From positions 5,394,001 through 5,458,000 of the forward strand of contig OZ316897.1 in the NCBI GenBank assembly GCA_973895155.1: DNA of 64,000 nt, read 5' to 3'. Every line of letters starts with the position of its first letter. Position 1 is the first letter of the stretch. The notes below the pieces were generated by a model. That model was not told where the DNA came from, searched no databases, and was given only the letters and a program-made list of their open reading frames with translations. Source of the stretch: Marsupella aquatica (lineage: Eukaryota; Marchantiophyta). Shown piece after piece: positions 21,113 through 32,869 of the stretch. Both the position numbers and the translations under genes were made by a program.

Positions 21113-21704
21113 TTTTGGACATGTGTGGACATGAGTTTCACTTGTATTCCATTCTCTTGTGTTTGTGATGTGGCAGTGTGACTATGTCTGGATGTATGTG
21201 ACAAGCAATGTATGTTGTGTAGCAATGTGTATGCGCACAACAATTGTCACACCATTCTAGGTAGTGTTAGAGTGTATCGTACTATCTAGATCTGTATGTT
21301 TGGTATGTGTGCTATATGAGCCAATAAGGTTTTGTTAGGTTTGTGTGAGAGGGTAGTTCTCTCTTGTGAGGCATTGAAAGGTTATCTTTCAATGTTGAGT
21401 CTTGGAGAGGGGAGCTTGTGTGGTGGCTATGGTGGCTGAGAGCTCTCTCTATGTAGTGTGGATTCCTTGAGTGCAAGGTGCGTTGGCTCGACATACGTGT
21501 GTGATTGGATAGGACGGGATTGAGTGTGTATTGTTGGCATCGATCGTTGTTCAGATTCTATTGAGATTATTGTGGGTTTTGGACATGTGTGGACATGAGT
21601 TCCACTTGTATTCCATTCTCTTGTGTTTGTGATGTGGCAGCGTGACTATGTTTGGATGTATGTGACAAGCGATGTATGTTGTGTAGCGATGTGTATGCGC
21701 ACGA
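21113..21704 (+). repeat. 3' LTR-like region with a direct repeat at 464-bp spacing
   Basis: The first ~125 bases (21113-21237) recur at 21577-21702 with a handful of transitions, starting at the same TTTTGGACATGTG. This may be an LTR (about 464 bp) followed by the start of a second one, or an internal duplication. No 5' partner was found in the window. Confidence 0.55.
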
Positions 21705-21858
21705 CACCTTGTATCATCAACATTTTGGCATTTGTAAAAATTGGAAAATCCACTTAAATTGAGTTGCTTCGTGAATGGAGTAAAGTGTGATTGGTTGTAT
21801 CAATGGAAGGATCGGGACCTCATAGTTAACCTAGTCCCCAAAAAATAATCCCAGTAGG

Positions 21859-22073
21859 CTCGTGCTGATAACGTGTTATAAGATAAATCATGACTCAATG
21901 TACACTTCAATCTCCACACACTTCTATAATCAGAGAAAGTAAAAGGTACATGATTGTCTCTATATAGATAGAGTATTAGCGGTTATGTAACTGCCTTTAA
22001 TTAAGTGTCTTTAGTTAAGGTAACTAAGGCTAGGTTTAGTCTCTTAAATAAAGTTAGTGTTTACCTCATAACA
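21859..22073 (-). mobile_element. Short LTR (200 bp) with PBS, copia- or TRIM-like
   Basis: On the minus strand the segment 22073-21874 starts TGTTAT and ends ATAACA, perfect 6-bp inverted ends. It is followed directly by CGTTATCAGCACGAG at 21873-21859, a primer site type frequent in small plant copia-like elements. It lies inside a copy of the ParB/methyltransferase-like family. A second LTR was not found, so the element is broken or extends into 21705-21858. Confidence 0.6.
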
Positions 22074-23060
22074 GTTTTGAATTTCATTTGCAATTTGGCC
22101 ATTGACTGGTTGACATCACCCTCAATTCCCTACTTCATGTAGGAAACAAATTTGGGAGAGACTTGGGATTTGGAAAGCTTATGAAAGGCATATTTCTCAG
22201 TGTCATCAAACAGAGAGCCCCATCTGTCGGTATCAAGATACCAAGGGCAGTGAAATCTCTCCCACTCAGAAATTTTTTGAGGCGAAAGGCTTCCCTTTGT
22301 AGGATACATTGAATAGAGCTCGGCCAAAACGTCTCCTTTGGTGACTAGGACCCATTTCTGTAAAATAGTTGGGTAAGCCCAAAATAATTAGGCTTCACAA
22401 TATCCATGTGCATGAAGAAACGATATACATATATGTCTGCTCGCTTTTGATTCTTTAGTGTGTAATTTTCCTTGTTCCGGTACTCGGACATCCACATCAT
22501 ATTGAAAAACTTACCTTTCACTGTGTCTCCAAATTTCTACCAATCATTGGAGATTGTTTCAATGAGTGAGTCATAAGAATCACATTTCCATTCCTGCAAC
22601 AGATTGGCAGGAATCATGTCACTCACCTGTCGAAGGGCAGTTTAATGGCAATTCCCTCCACACTATTCCAAGTCTGTCAGGTGTGGCACCACTACTTCAA
22701 GGGATCATCACTAACGCTTTGTGGATGAAATAACTGTTTCCTCAAATCTGGTGTACTATGCGCAACAAGGAGAACACTCCTCAGTTTTGGGTCATGGGCA
22801 GATACGGGTGTGAACAACCTTGCTTGATCCATTATACAAACAATTGCATCCGTTTATTCTCTCATTCATTCTTCTATGTCATTGGGTACATCTCGGCATA
22901 GGTACTCATGAAGTCTTCAAACTTTGGGCTTGACAATTAAAGGAGTGATTTTTTAAACCTTGATTGCCCAATCCTTTGTGGCTTCTTCCCATCATGGTCG
23001 CATGTTGTTTGGACGTCTCTTTTGGAGACCAAGGGGTTCATTGAGTGGTCCCAAACTCCA
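22074..23060 (-). pseudogene. ParB/methyltransferase-like family, copy 1 (middle part only)
   Basis: The minus strand reads DWAIKV and KITPL near 22960-22930, then a degraded region, then MYPTKGSLSPQKISEWERF, HCPWYLDTDRWGSLF and KLSKSQVSPKFVSYMK at 22327-22130. These follow, in the same order, the text of the long copy at 34585-35594. A TAG at 22130-22132 fits a lost CAG (family MKQG). The reading continues as GIEGDVNQSMAKLQMKFK up to the short LTR at 22073. The catalytic half is missing. The function of the middle region is unknown. Confidence 0.65.
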
Positions 23061-24299
23061 AATCCATCTTGAATTGTTGAGAATAAGGCTTTAGCTTTTT
23101 TTCACACAAGATATAAAATTTTCACACAAGATATACAGAAGTGCTTCATTTGATCAATCTATTCATTAAAAATGAATTATATTCAAGTTATGAACTTTTG
23201 GGCAATAGAAAGTGTACATTTGGCTTTCAAGGAGTGTACATTTGGGCAAGCAACAAGGGGGATGGCTATTAGACGTACCACCATGGTCATCCGTTGTAAA
23301 TGAACTAGGATTAGACTCCTTATCGTAAAGATCCCTTTTGCCACATCACGTTTATAATTGACCATTTGGAGATAAGTAATCTCATAAGTTATCGGGGTAC
23401 ACAACATTATCAGTTATTAGTTTTGACATAAAAAAAATCTAAATCTCAGTTGAGTAGTCGAGATGAGGCTTTTGCACCTCCGCGTATCTCAGCTGGGCAC
23501 TTGAGATTGATTCAATCTATCTTGACTAACCTCCCCGAGATAGAGACATCCATCATTGAACTATACATTGGAACTGACATTATGTACGAGATAGGCGTAC
23601 GGACATAAAAATGGGCCAAAAAAACCCAATAATTTTGGGGAAAAAATGAAAATTCTCTCTTAATTTTGAGAAAAAGAATAATTAAAAAAAATAGTGTTGC
23701 AACCTGACTACCTTTATGAGATAAGGTGGCAGCTGATATCAAAATGACTGATCAAATGACAGATAACTAATGAAATTATTTATCTAGTGTCAAATTAAAT
23801 AATTAAGGAAATGCTACTTTGTTTACTAAAGCATGGGGAGTGCAAAGGGTCACATGTTGAGGGTTGCTCACATGCGAGCCGACCCTTATTAGTGTTGTTT
23901 TTGAGTCCTTCCCGTTGACAGGGAGAAACAAAGCATGGCAGGGAATCTGCTAGTGCGCAGGGAGAAACCAAGTGTGGCAGGGAAATGGGAGAAACAAACA
24001 GAGTGACAGAGGTAAGGGAAATGTTCCCTGCAGTTCAATAAGAACACCATTTGGTTTCTCTTTTATCAAGCAGATCGATCGTCTTGTGTCTGGACTGCCG
24101 ACGCACAAAGGGAGTGGAGACATTGCCGAAGCACACACAGACACTGTCCTCCACTTGTATTGCCGTAGGATGTAAGTAGTGTCAAGCGGTCTTTGATTCG
24201 CTTGTATTCCTTTGGTTCGAAATTCTGCATCCGCTCGACACTGTTCTGTCAATCAGAACACAAGAATTTCCAGATCAATCGATTGACGAATCGGTAAAC
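23061..24299. other. No supportable gene; upstream region of epsilon-COP
   Basis: AT-rich to mixed sequence. The promoter and 5' UTR of the coatomer gene should lie in 23800-24299, but I see no clear TATA box. Confidence 0.4.
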
Positions 24300-27210
24300 A
24301 TGAGCGGGCCTGACCCCCTGTTCGCTCTAAAGAACAATTTTTACCTCGGGGCCTATCAGGCAGCGATCAACGAAAGCAATGTAGGCGGTTTGACAGATGC
24401 AGCCATCATCGAGAGGGACTTTCTCGTGTATCGGTCTTACGTTGCTCTTGGGAGCTACCAGGTTGGTCAGATTCCGATCCTCCGCTGGCTTGTGCTGTCC
24501 CACAAGCGGTGCGGACGGATTTATAGATGGGTAGATGGAGAATGGATCGTCAAATCAGAGCTCCTGAGCACAGTCTGAAGTTCTGTTATCGGAGTTCGCT
24601 CGTCTAGGTCGAAGGTTCTGGTCTCGTTGGGTGACTTCTTGGCCTCTCACATTTGTTGTCTGTCGGAGGCGTTAGATCTGAGCCTTTAAGCACGGGCTTG
24701 ACCTAATTGGGACGTTAGTATGCTCCTCGTTTGATGTCCTAGTGTATGCCATTGCACCGCGAGCGCTGTAAATAACGATCTTGTTATTTTGAAGCATCGC
24801 TCATCCATGTTACCGACAATGTCTCAAAAAGCTCGTTCAATCGCGTGCAACTCAACTAGAAGCTTTTTCAGCATTTTTGTAGGGATGCAGATTTACATGG
24901 TTAGCTCCTTCTTCGAAATCATCCTTGTCGACTCTTTAGCAAGTCTGATATGGTGAGAGAGGATTGCGAGTCGCAGGCGTGCTGGCTCGATGTTCTAGTG
25001 CAGGATGTGGTTGTCGGCCTTCAGTCCTTGTAGCACGAGTCACCTAAAACTTTTAATGCTGAATATCAGCGGTTGCGGTTAGACTGAAATGGCATTGCTG
25101 GGAAGCAAAGGAAGATTATTGTTTTGAGTAGTCTTGATTGGGTGAAGTTTGACCTTTTCCGAAATTTTCACTCCCGTTTACAGGATTTGTGGGTTTGATG
25201 CAGCTTGTTTTAGACGAGATTAGCTCTTCAGCCCCGACTGCTCTCCAAGCAGTGAAACTACTGGCATTGTATCTTTCTGGAGGCGACAAGAAGGTGAGTT
25301 TTCTAGTCCTTCATGCTGGCTGTTACCTCTGTTTCCCTTTGGATGCCGTTACTTCAATTTGACAAAATAAGATAATGGGTACACAGCCGTATAGGAGTCA
25401 TCAGAAATTTTTGTGAGATCGTCACAGTTATGGGGAATGTGTATATAGACAAAAGGTCGCAGGAGTCCTGAGCTAACAAGGAGGTTTCATTGTGCTTCTG
25501 GGCAACAACTCGAAGAAGGGTTTTGTTTAAATTGTCTGACTCCAAGTTGTTCTTCTGATCGATCACAGGAAAAGGCTCTTACCAACATTAAAGAGTGGTT
25601 GGCAGATTCGTCTCTCGTTAGTAACCCGACCCTTTTGCTGGTTGCTGGAACAGTCTATGCCCATGAGGGCATGTATAACGATGCTCTGAAGCTTACTCAT
25701 GCCGGTGGCACGCTTGATCTGTAAGTCAAAAGAATCGGTTTTCACCGGTGTCATGGAATCGTGTACGAACAAGATCTTTAGTGCACCTACCACTTTTTCA
25801 ATTTTGCAGACATTGGAATTTTCTATACAATGAACAAATGCAGAAACAAATTTTATGTCTATTATTTACATCTGGTCACGCTGGGAATCTTGTTCTTTGT
25901 TTCTGGGCGCTCAGTGTTTGGAAGCAGGAATCATTACCTGCATCTGTTGAGCGATTATCTTCACAAATCTGCTAAATGCATGAGCAAATTTGGGAACCTC
26001 TCTGTCTAAGTTCCCACTGATTAAACTTCGCATTTGCAGGTGTGCATTGAATGTCCAGATTTATCTGAAAATGCATCGAACCGATTATGCCGAAAAACAG
26101 CTGAAAATCATGCAGCAGATTGATGAAGACCACACGATCACACAATTGGCAAATGCGTGGCTCAATGTCTCAGTTGTAAGATTATCTAATTCATGTGTTC
26201 GAACTTGCAATTTTTAGTACATATTTAATGTGCTTTTATTGTGAGCACTGTATCCGTATGGTTCCTTACCGTGTTCACGTGTAGTTTTCCTAATCTTGAA
26301 ATACTCAGCAGGAGGCCTGACTTGAATCGGTTGCCTGAAAATTTCGGCAGTTACGTTAAATATCTGTTTCTCTTGAAGGTCTTGAAGATGTGTTCTGTGT
26401 CCCTTTTTTTTCATATCTTCGCCTGGTGGATAAATGTGATTACAGGGTGGTGCAAAGATCCAGGAAGCTTTTTACATCTTCCAGGAGCTTTGTGAGAAGT
26501 ATGTGTGGACTGTTCCTTTGATGAATGGAAGTGCCGTCTGTCAAATGCATATGGGACATTTTGATGAAGCAGAAACGTTACTTTTGGATGCCCTGAGCAA
26601 GGTATGCACAATATTATGAGTGAGAAATTCGCCACATTGTCTTTTTCATTGAATACTGTCAATTTGGGCTCTCATATCTTGTCTTGAGGGTGTAGTGTTT
26701 TTCAATTTCATATGTCGTTATGTTATACAGGATTCCAAGGATCCCGAAACGCTTGCAAACCTGATTGTTGTCAGTCTTCACCTGGGGAAACCAACAGCTC
26801 GTTATCTCAGGTACTTTGCTTTTGCAAAATTTTGAGATGCTCCGCAAAGAATTTGTGAGCGAAAAATGACATTTTGTCCAGTGCCTTCAATTTCTTTCTT
26901 TCTGTGTAATTTCGATCTTATCTGAACTTCAGTTGCAAGCGTGGATTTGGGCGTCGGAGTTCATTTATGCGTGAAAGTTGTTTTTGCACGAAAGCTATAT
27001 AAGACATGATATATGTCCTACCGTCATTTGCCTTCGCAGTTGATCCCAACCCACTCCACTTTTAAAACCAAGGAAGCAAATAGTAACGGTTAATGTATTT
27101 CTTTTTGCAGTCAACTGAAAGTAGCACACCCTGACCATCCACTAGTCGAGCGAGCGACAAGTGGTGAAGTTGCATTTGAGCGCGCAATCCAACCTTTTGA
27201 GAGGTCTTAA
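24300..27210 (+). CDS. COPE: Coatomer subunit epsilon (epsilon-COP)
   Basis: Epsilon-COP is part of the COPI coat, which forms vesicles for Golgi-to-ER traffic; it binds alpha-COP as a TPR-like helical repeat protein. Seven exons were placed at 24300-24461, 25204-25293, 25569-25720, 26040-26175, 26446-26601, 26731-26810 and 27111-27210. All introns are GT-AG and all phases agree. The result is 876 bases, a 291-residue protein, the usual plant length. It opens MSGPDPLFALKNNFYLGAYQ, like plant epsilon-COPs (AGPDxLFxLxNxFYLGAYQAAIN), and includes ALQAVKLLALYL, ITQLANAWLNVSVGG and the conserved end HPLVERATSGEVAFERA. No stop or frameshift was found. Intron 1 is the longest (about 740 bases). This is the only clear host gene here. 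Confidence 0.95.
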
Positions 27211-28854
27211 GTAGTTGATGTGCCGTGGAAGGGGACACAATTTTTTCTGGGAGGTTTTTCGTTTGACCTCTGCTTCCGTCTCAGTCTATCATATTATTCA
27301 TACCAGGTCACTCCAAAATTGTGACGAGCATTCATTCCTATGTTTGGTTAAAGTTCAGAGAAGTTTTGACAAATCCTTGTTCATAACTCGGCCTCTGCTG
27401 GGTTGTGGGGATATCTGACCTTCAAGCTCCTTTAAACCCTCCTCTAATTCCAGAGTGCACATGCGGTGGCCATCAGTCCATATGGTTGGCCATAGATTGC
27501 ATGCCTAAGCGACCTTGCAACGCACCACTTAATTCGTGTCAGAGGACGCCATGCTATCCAAATTGATTTGTGGATGCCATAAGAGCAGCTCCAGGAAAGT
27601 TCAGTACTCTGCCCCACTCACTTAATGCGATGACTGTACCAAGTCAAATGGACATACAGTTCAGATTTCATGAAATATGTCCTGGGTCTGTGCAACAATC
27701 TATTTTCAGCGTAGGATAGATATCATTACATCGTCTGGATGCAATAGTTTCTTGGTCGTTAAGGTGGAAAGGTTAGCATGACGCATCATACAGATAACTG
27801 GTCATCAAGAGTTTTGCCTCTTTCCTTTGCAAGGTTTGATTATTTTACGTTAAACGTTCTGCCCAAATGTCTTGAATTTCACATCTTTGAGAAATTTCGT
27901 CCACTTCTGTTTGTGATGACAAGATCGGGTCGTCCTGCAAAACATTCCATCCTGCCCCTTACTATGACGCTTAGATCTCTTCTAATCTGTATTTCCAGCT
28001 ACAACCTCTCTTTTAGATCTTTACAACTTTCTGACAAGCTTGTGCGCCTGATGCAACCTTGAAATTGATTGCGGTATGAGGAGAATATCGAAGGAAGCAT
28101 GGGCGCAACCCATGGAGAGACTTGGGTTGGTATATAGCCTATCAATTCTCGGAGTTATCGACAAGGTAAACTCCAAGGGCCGTTTGAGGCCTGAAGTTCG
28201 TTTAGGAAAAACTTTACGTTCGGAAACTTGGTGTAAATCAATCTTATACGGTCAAACTGTCAAGTGCTAGGCCTCGGAACGAAGGCCCTGACATATAGAT
28301 AAAAACATGGTGCCCACTACGCTACAACTGAAATCTTTGGCCGCTTACAGTTCTTGGTTAATTCATGCAAAGGCTTTAGAGTTTGGAGCTCAACACATAG
28401 CAGGCCGGATTTGAACTTTGGGTGAAAGTTTCATGCTTTTCGTGGGTATATGCAAGAACTGCTTTGGGCGAGAGTATCTTGCATTGTTTGGTATGTGCAA
28501 GAAACTTAGTGTCTCCGACCCCTGCCCTAAGCGTTGCTCCACTCCATTCAATTGCAAACACAGGAAGTACTCTGGTTGCAATCATCAAGAAGTGCAGGAT
28601 GCTCGAACCCCCACTACACCAATTATGATGATAATGGCTACACCTTCCAGATTTTCTAGACCAAGTTAGGGTTATGGTGTTTGTATATTATATTTGGATT
28701 TATGCAAAGTACTTGCAAGAGCACAATTAGCTCTTAAAGGAAGTGTGGGGGAATCATTAATTATCAGACAATGCTCGTTCAAGTGAGAATCTGATGAGTG
28801 GATGAAGGCCCTTTGTGTGAAGCCCATTGTTTCCAACAGGAAACCATTGCTGGG
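27211..28854. other. No supportable gene; downstream of epsilon-COP
   Basis: The first few hundred bases are likely 3' UTR. Short frames at 27778-28062, 28076-28270 and 28418-28669 have no domain and no homologue among the other repeats. Confidence 0.45.
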
Positions 28855-29475
28855 GATTGGATTTTATCTTGGATTCATTTATCTCCCAACTGATCTTTGT
28901 CCATGCATCATTGACATATCCATTCCTGAGTGGAACATGTGAGATGATTCCCTTCCAAATAATTTTTTTTAATATCTCAAAGCAATACCTCTCAGATGAT
29001 GGGTTTTTGGTGGTTCTTCATAATGGTCAATTTGACCACACCAATGCAATTTACATTCCGGTTCAATCACGAGGACACAATCACGAGGACATTTCAAGCC
29101 AGTTTGCTCTTACGTTGTTCTTCTACCGACTGCTTTATTCAATGGAATCTCAGATATCACGATAAGTCTCGAGCCTTCATTATTGATAGTGATCTTTGGT
29201 ATCAATCTGTTTGTGGAAAAGTCTGCCTCCCATGCTTGATGTACTGATGATTTGTATTCTTTGTACAAAACAGGTTTTCAATGTTGTGTTGGACGTCTTT
29301 TGCAAGATTGGTGGAAAGGGGGTGATACCAAAATATGATAAGTTTGTCACCCTTTCAAGTTCAGATGATCCGTCATCGTCGAATCTTATCAGTCTCATGA
29401 TTCCTGGGTGTGGGGGGGATCCAAATATCGGATTTGCCGGTTCCGCCTGTGTGTGGAGTTGACCCTTGGCCAAAT
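28855..29475 (+). pseudogene. ParB/methyltransferase-like family, copy 2 (C-terminal part, plus strand)
   Basis: One frame gives ISKQYLSDDGFLVVLHNGQF, which matches DPFLADDGLLAILHRGNYDQ of the long copy. Further on, FNVVLDVFCKIGGKG and KFVTLSSSDDPSSSNLI at 29278-29400 match FNVQIFMLTLNIFGRVSSKG and KFWPLSHIEDPSITNLI of the copy at 60635-61204. The region then reads GDPNIGFAGSA, after which homology fades before motif I. Divergence from the other two copies is strong, so this is an old, independent copy. Confidence 0.6.
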
Positions 29476-30660
29476 CCTCCGATTAACCATCCAACATGTC
29501 TTCAGACTTCATTAATTCTCTTTCATTTATCAATTTATCAATGCATCGTCTTCATCAGATTGATTTCTTGTGGACATTTTGTCTCCTACCCAGCTTTTTT
29601 GACAACTAGGCAGTGTCGACTTGTGCGATTTGTTGAGACAGTTATCCGACCTCCTCGGGCGGTGGATTTTGCCTGTCACTAAATTTTCCTTTCATTTAAT
29701 CACTTGAGACATTGGACTCTCACTGGTCGGAGACCCCGCCTGTCACTTGGATTGAAGGCTAAGTGTCATCTAGCTTTCACCTAGTATTTCTTTAAAGAGT
29801 CTTTCTAAATCCCATGTGGTAGATTACTCAATTTTCTTATTTCTCAATTACTCTTTCGATCATTTTTTTGCATCCCCTTGGTGCAATCTGTAGCCCAAAT
29901 GGAATGCACTTGAATTTAAATGACTAAGCAAAGGTGAGTTCTTTCATGTCCCATTACTTTGGGCCTTCCTCTTACAACATTACTTGCAAATTTCTAATCC
30001 TTCTAATCTTGCAAGGATTTCTTAATGGGTTGCAATTACAATTTTCACATGCAACACAACTTTGATTTTTCCTTTGAATGGTTCAAGTCAAATCAATATG
30101 AATTTCCCATTATCAAATGTAAGCATTTCTGGCCATCTTTTCTTCACAATCAATTCTTTAACTTTACTTATATTTGCATTCAAGAAACATAAGCTCTCTA
30201 ATTGAATGCTCCTGGCTTGCAGTTCTGCAAATAGGTCTCAATTGCATCTTCTATTCAATGGTCATAAATGTGGTGTGTTTTCCAAAGCCTCTAACTACTG
30301 AAGCCATTATCAACCGACCATATACCATTGGTCTACGGCATGTTGATAGCCCTTCAGTAGTTATCCCGCCTTGAAATGCAACTTATCCTTCCTATCCACA
30401 CTTGCCAAATCAATTCTTTCACTAGACTTGTGACCCGTGTTATGCCGATACCACTTTATTCTCTTTGACTTAATCTAGTATGTTTGTATTTTGCCCCCAG
30501 AATGTATCCATGCGGCTTAATTGCTTAAGGCGGCTGAGGGTCTTTCTCAAACTTACACAACCCACACTTCACCAACAAAACACTCTCAATGCCTCACTTC
30601 CTCCCTGAGTTGGGTGTGGCAGTCTCCAATCAATTTGTACTTTGCTCACTAGTTCCACTC
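29476..30660. other. No supportable gene
   Basis: AT-rich sequence with no coding frame or repeat that I can assign. Confidence 0.5.
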
Positions 30661-30664
30661 CTAC

Positions 30665-31229
30665 TGAGGTTTTTCACCGTGACTGCAAACAGCAAACTGT
30701 AAACAGCAAACAGCAAATAGTAAAGCTCATAACAACAAATGTATGCTCTCAAAAATCCTTTAGGCCACCTCCATCTTTCGCAAAATGACATTCAAACCTC
30801 TAATATCCAATATAGATACACAACATAATACTAACGCCTAGCGCTACAGTAGTTAAACAGCCAATACATAATGCAGAATCTGAGCCGAAACAGCCATATG
30901 CACAATCTAAGGCAAACAAGAGTTTGTGTAATAGCGCCAGGCGCTAGTATAGAACTAAATAACAAACCTCAAGTAACAGACCTCAATTACAGACATCTGA
31001 TGCCAATTTAGCAAAAATAGTGAATGAGGGCCGGTGCATTCTAATATAATCCAAATACAATGCGTTATCCGTTGAGATTATCCTCTCAAATAGAGTCGAC
31101 CAAAACAATATAGTAATGACAGATATCCCGTTACAAACACCCATCAAAATCAAATATTCTCACAATAGCGATGCTATTTAGGAAATAGCCATATATATCC
31201 TATCACCATTTTTTAACTAAATCTAAACA
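30665..31229 (-). repeat. Shared 3' flank of the ParB/methyltransferase-like family (long copy)
   Basis: Starts with AAACAGC-type heptamers and CAAATAGTAAAGCTCATAAC, and follows the segment at 59577-60156 in order, including three palindromes (30831-30847, 30931-30950, 31164-31178). No coding frame. Because both copies keep it, this segment was part of the duplicated unit. Confidence 0.7.
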
Positions 31230-31737
31230 TCAGATTTCTGAATCAGTCGTATCTAACTCTGATTCTTCATCACTACTTTGTGATCTATCCGTAGACTCAG
31301 CTTCATCGTCTACATACTTGCTCTACCCAATGTCATCGACATAGCATTTCTTCAAAAACTTCCTATCCAAGCCCCTATTGAGCCTCAGGCCTTTACTCTC
31401 CCAAGTAAGCATTCTCATGGAATCTGCCTTTGGAGCCGCATTTTCAGCATAAGAAGGAAGGACAAATGGCTTCTCTGGGGTTTCTATTATTCCTAGCAAC
31501 TTTCCTCCGGCCGAAGTTGAAAGTGCTTATGAAGATTCCACTCAGACCTGGCAAGTTGAATCCAATTTCTTTAGTTGGATCCAGGAAAATGGTGGAAGTC
31601 TGGAGACACTAAGGTCACACTTAAAGGAAAAGAAAATAGACAGGGAAGTTGAAGATCATTACTCTGAAGACTCTTCACTATGAGCAGATTTAGAAGATCC
31701 AATGTCCACCACATTCTTTGAGGCTCCAGCATCTTTG
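31230..31737 (-). pseudogene. ParB/methyltransferase-like family, long copy: acidic C-terminal tail
   Basis: The minus strand reads MLTWESKGLRLNRGLDRKF, then KYVDDEAESTDRSQSSDEE and SELDTTDSE near 31390-31235. It matches the copy ending at 60157 nearly residue for residue. The tail is basic then highly acidic, as in nuclear proteins. The upstream exon at about 31600-31430 is also shared. Homology to the other copy stops at about 31738, where the non-coding insert begins. Confidence 0.65.
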
Positions 31738-32869
31738 TGTCGTAAGCCGGAAGTATCAAAAGTATCACTTAAAACTTAAAACCTCAGGTTTCGATCCCTT
31801 AAAGAATAGATTTGAATCAGATTTAATATTTTTATCTCTCTGAATGATTTAGAGCTCTGAGCTCTAAATTTCTCTTGTTTCTCAATAGAAAATCAAATGA
31901 ACAACACCAAGGTAACTAAACTTCTGATTTACAAAACAGAGGAGTAAAAATTTGAGAGCTGATAAGACAAAGCCTGCTAAAACCACTCCTTCAGAAAGGA
32001 CTATGGTCTTATTATAAGCATAGACTAGACCTCAAAACTCACTGATTACCCTTGTGAATTCCCAAAGATGTATGATAAAAGACTTATAAGTTTGACAAAT
32101 AGAGTGATTTCCTGATCACAATTGTGAGGGTATATCTCAGTATGTCGGTAACACAGTTTAACATCAGCGATACGCAATTCAGTTAAACACTAAGACATAT
32201 TCCATAAACAAAGAATCGGTACTGAATACTTTGTGAATCAAAGGTTACTATTTCTTATCAACATCTACTCCTGAATTGACTAGCAATTGTCACCATATAA
32301 CAAGTCTAGTAGTGAATTCCATGGAGTCTCAGAAGTTTGCAACTGAACTCAATCACCATAGGGATCTCTTGAATTCATTTACAACTTTAAGCATATGCAG
32401 CTTTACTTCCATACAAAACATTCTACAATATTTTGTTAAAATGGAAGGAAGAGAATCCTACATCATTCTCATTCCTGAGTTTCAGATTCCTCCTTGCTTA
32501 CTCAGAGAATAGCAAAGTTTAAGTACCTAAGGTGAGAGACACTAAAAGGTATGTCTTTTGGTAATGAGAATCAAAAGATCACTCCTGAATAAGGAAAAAC
32601 AATGAGTTCTCAAACTAAACTAAACATTCAAAATTAAACTAAGAGACACTCACTGCTAAAACGTTGGTAATTATGGTAAATTCTAATGGATGCTTCTGGT
32701 AGCGTCAAAGGAAGTCGGCCGCTTCGGGAATCGTCAGTATTAGGGTGGACGCTTCTGGAAGCGTCGGTCGAAAAAGGGTCGGTGGTGGCAGACGCTTCTG
32801 AAAAGCGTCCAAAATAGAACAAATACTGGAAAAATGTTAAAAATAAACCGAATTTCAAGAAAAAATGTA
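31738..32869. mobile_element. Non-coding insert of about 1.1 kb in the long copy
   Basis: The copy at 60157-61204 lacks this segment and runs straight from GAGGCACCATCATCTTTG into GACAGTTGAG. In the long copy the insert is flanked by GAGGCTCCAGCATCTTTG (31720-31737) and GAGGCTGCCATTCCACACTTT (32870-32890), two diverged versions of the target, as a target-site duplication would give. It has no long ORF. Its right end holds four GACGCTTC..GAAGCGTC hairpins. Short runs are shared with 1449-2450. Confidence 0.55.
32687..32809. repeat. Four GACGCTTC/GAAGCGTC palindromes
   Basis: Palindromes at 32689-32706, 32717-32735, 32748-32765 and 32791-32809. The third is perfect: arms GACGCTTC and GAAGCGTC around TG. 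Spacing is 28-43 bases. They lie at the right end of the insert. Confidence 0.8.

Larger units (their letters stand above)
17194..21704 (+). mobile_element. Ty3/gypsy element carrying a C5-DNA methyltransferase and a PHD finger, 5'-truncated
   Basis: Order on the plus strand: C5-cytosine methyltransferase domain (17194-18190), reverse transcriptase (from about 18395), RNase H, integrase core, integrase C-terminal part, PHD finger (20800-20942), polypurine tract, LTR-like sequence. All parts are collinear with small spacers, so they read as one former polyprotein. gag, protease and the 5' LTR are not seen. Retrotransposons that picked up cytosine methyltransferases are known in a few eukaryotes, including a charophyte alga as I recall; a PHD finger in addition is not something I can place. 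Stops and frameshifts show this copy is dead. Confidence 0.82.

Noticed and set aside
24205-24230. GGTTCGAAATTC resembling a tRNA B box
   Set aside because: No A box or foldable cloverleaf around it; it is upstream of COPE.
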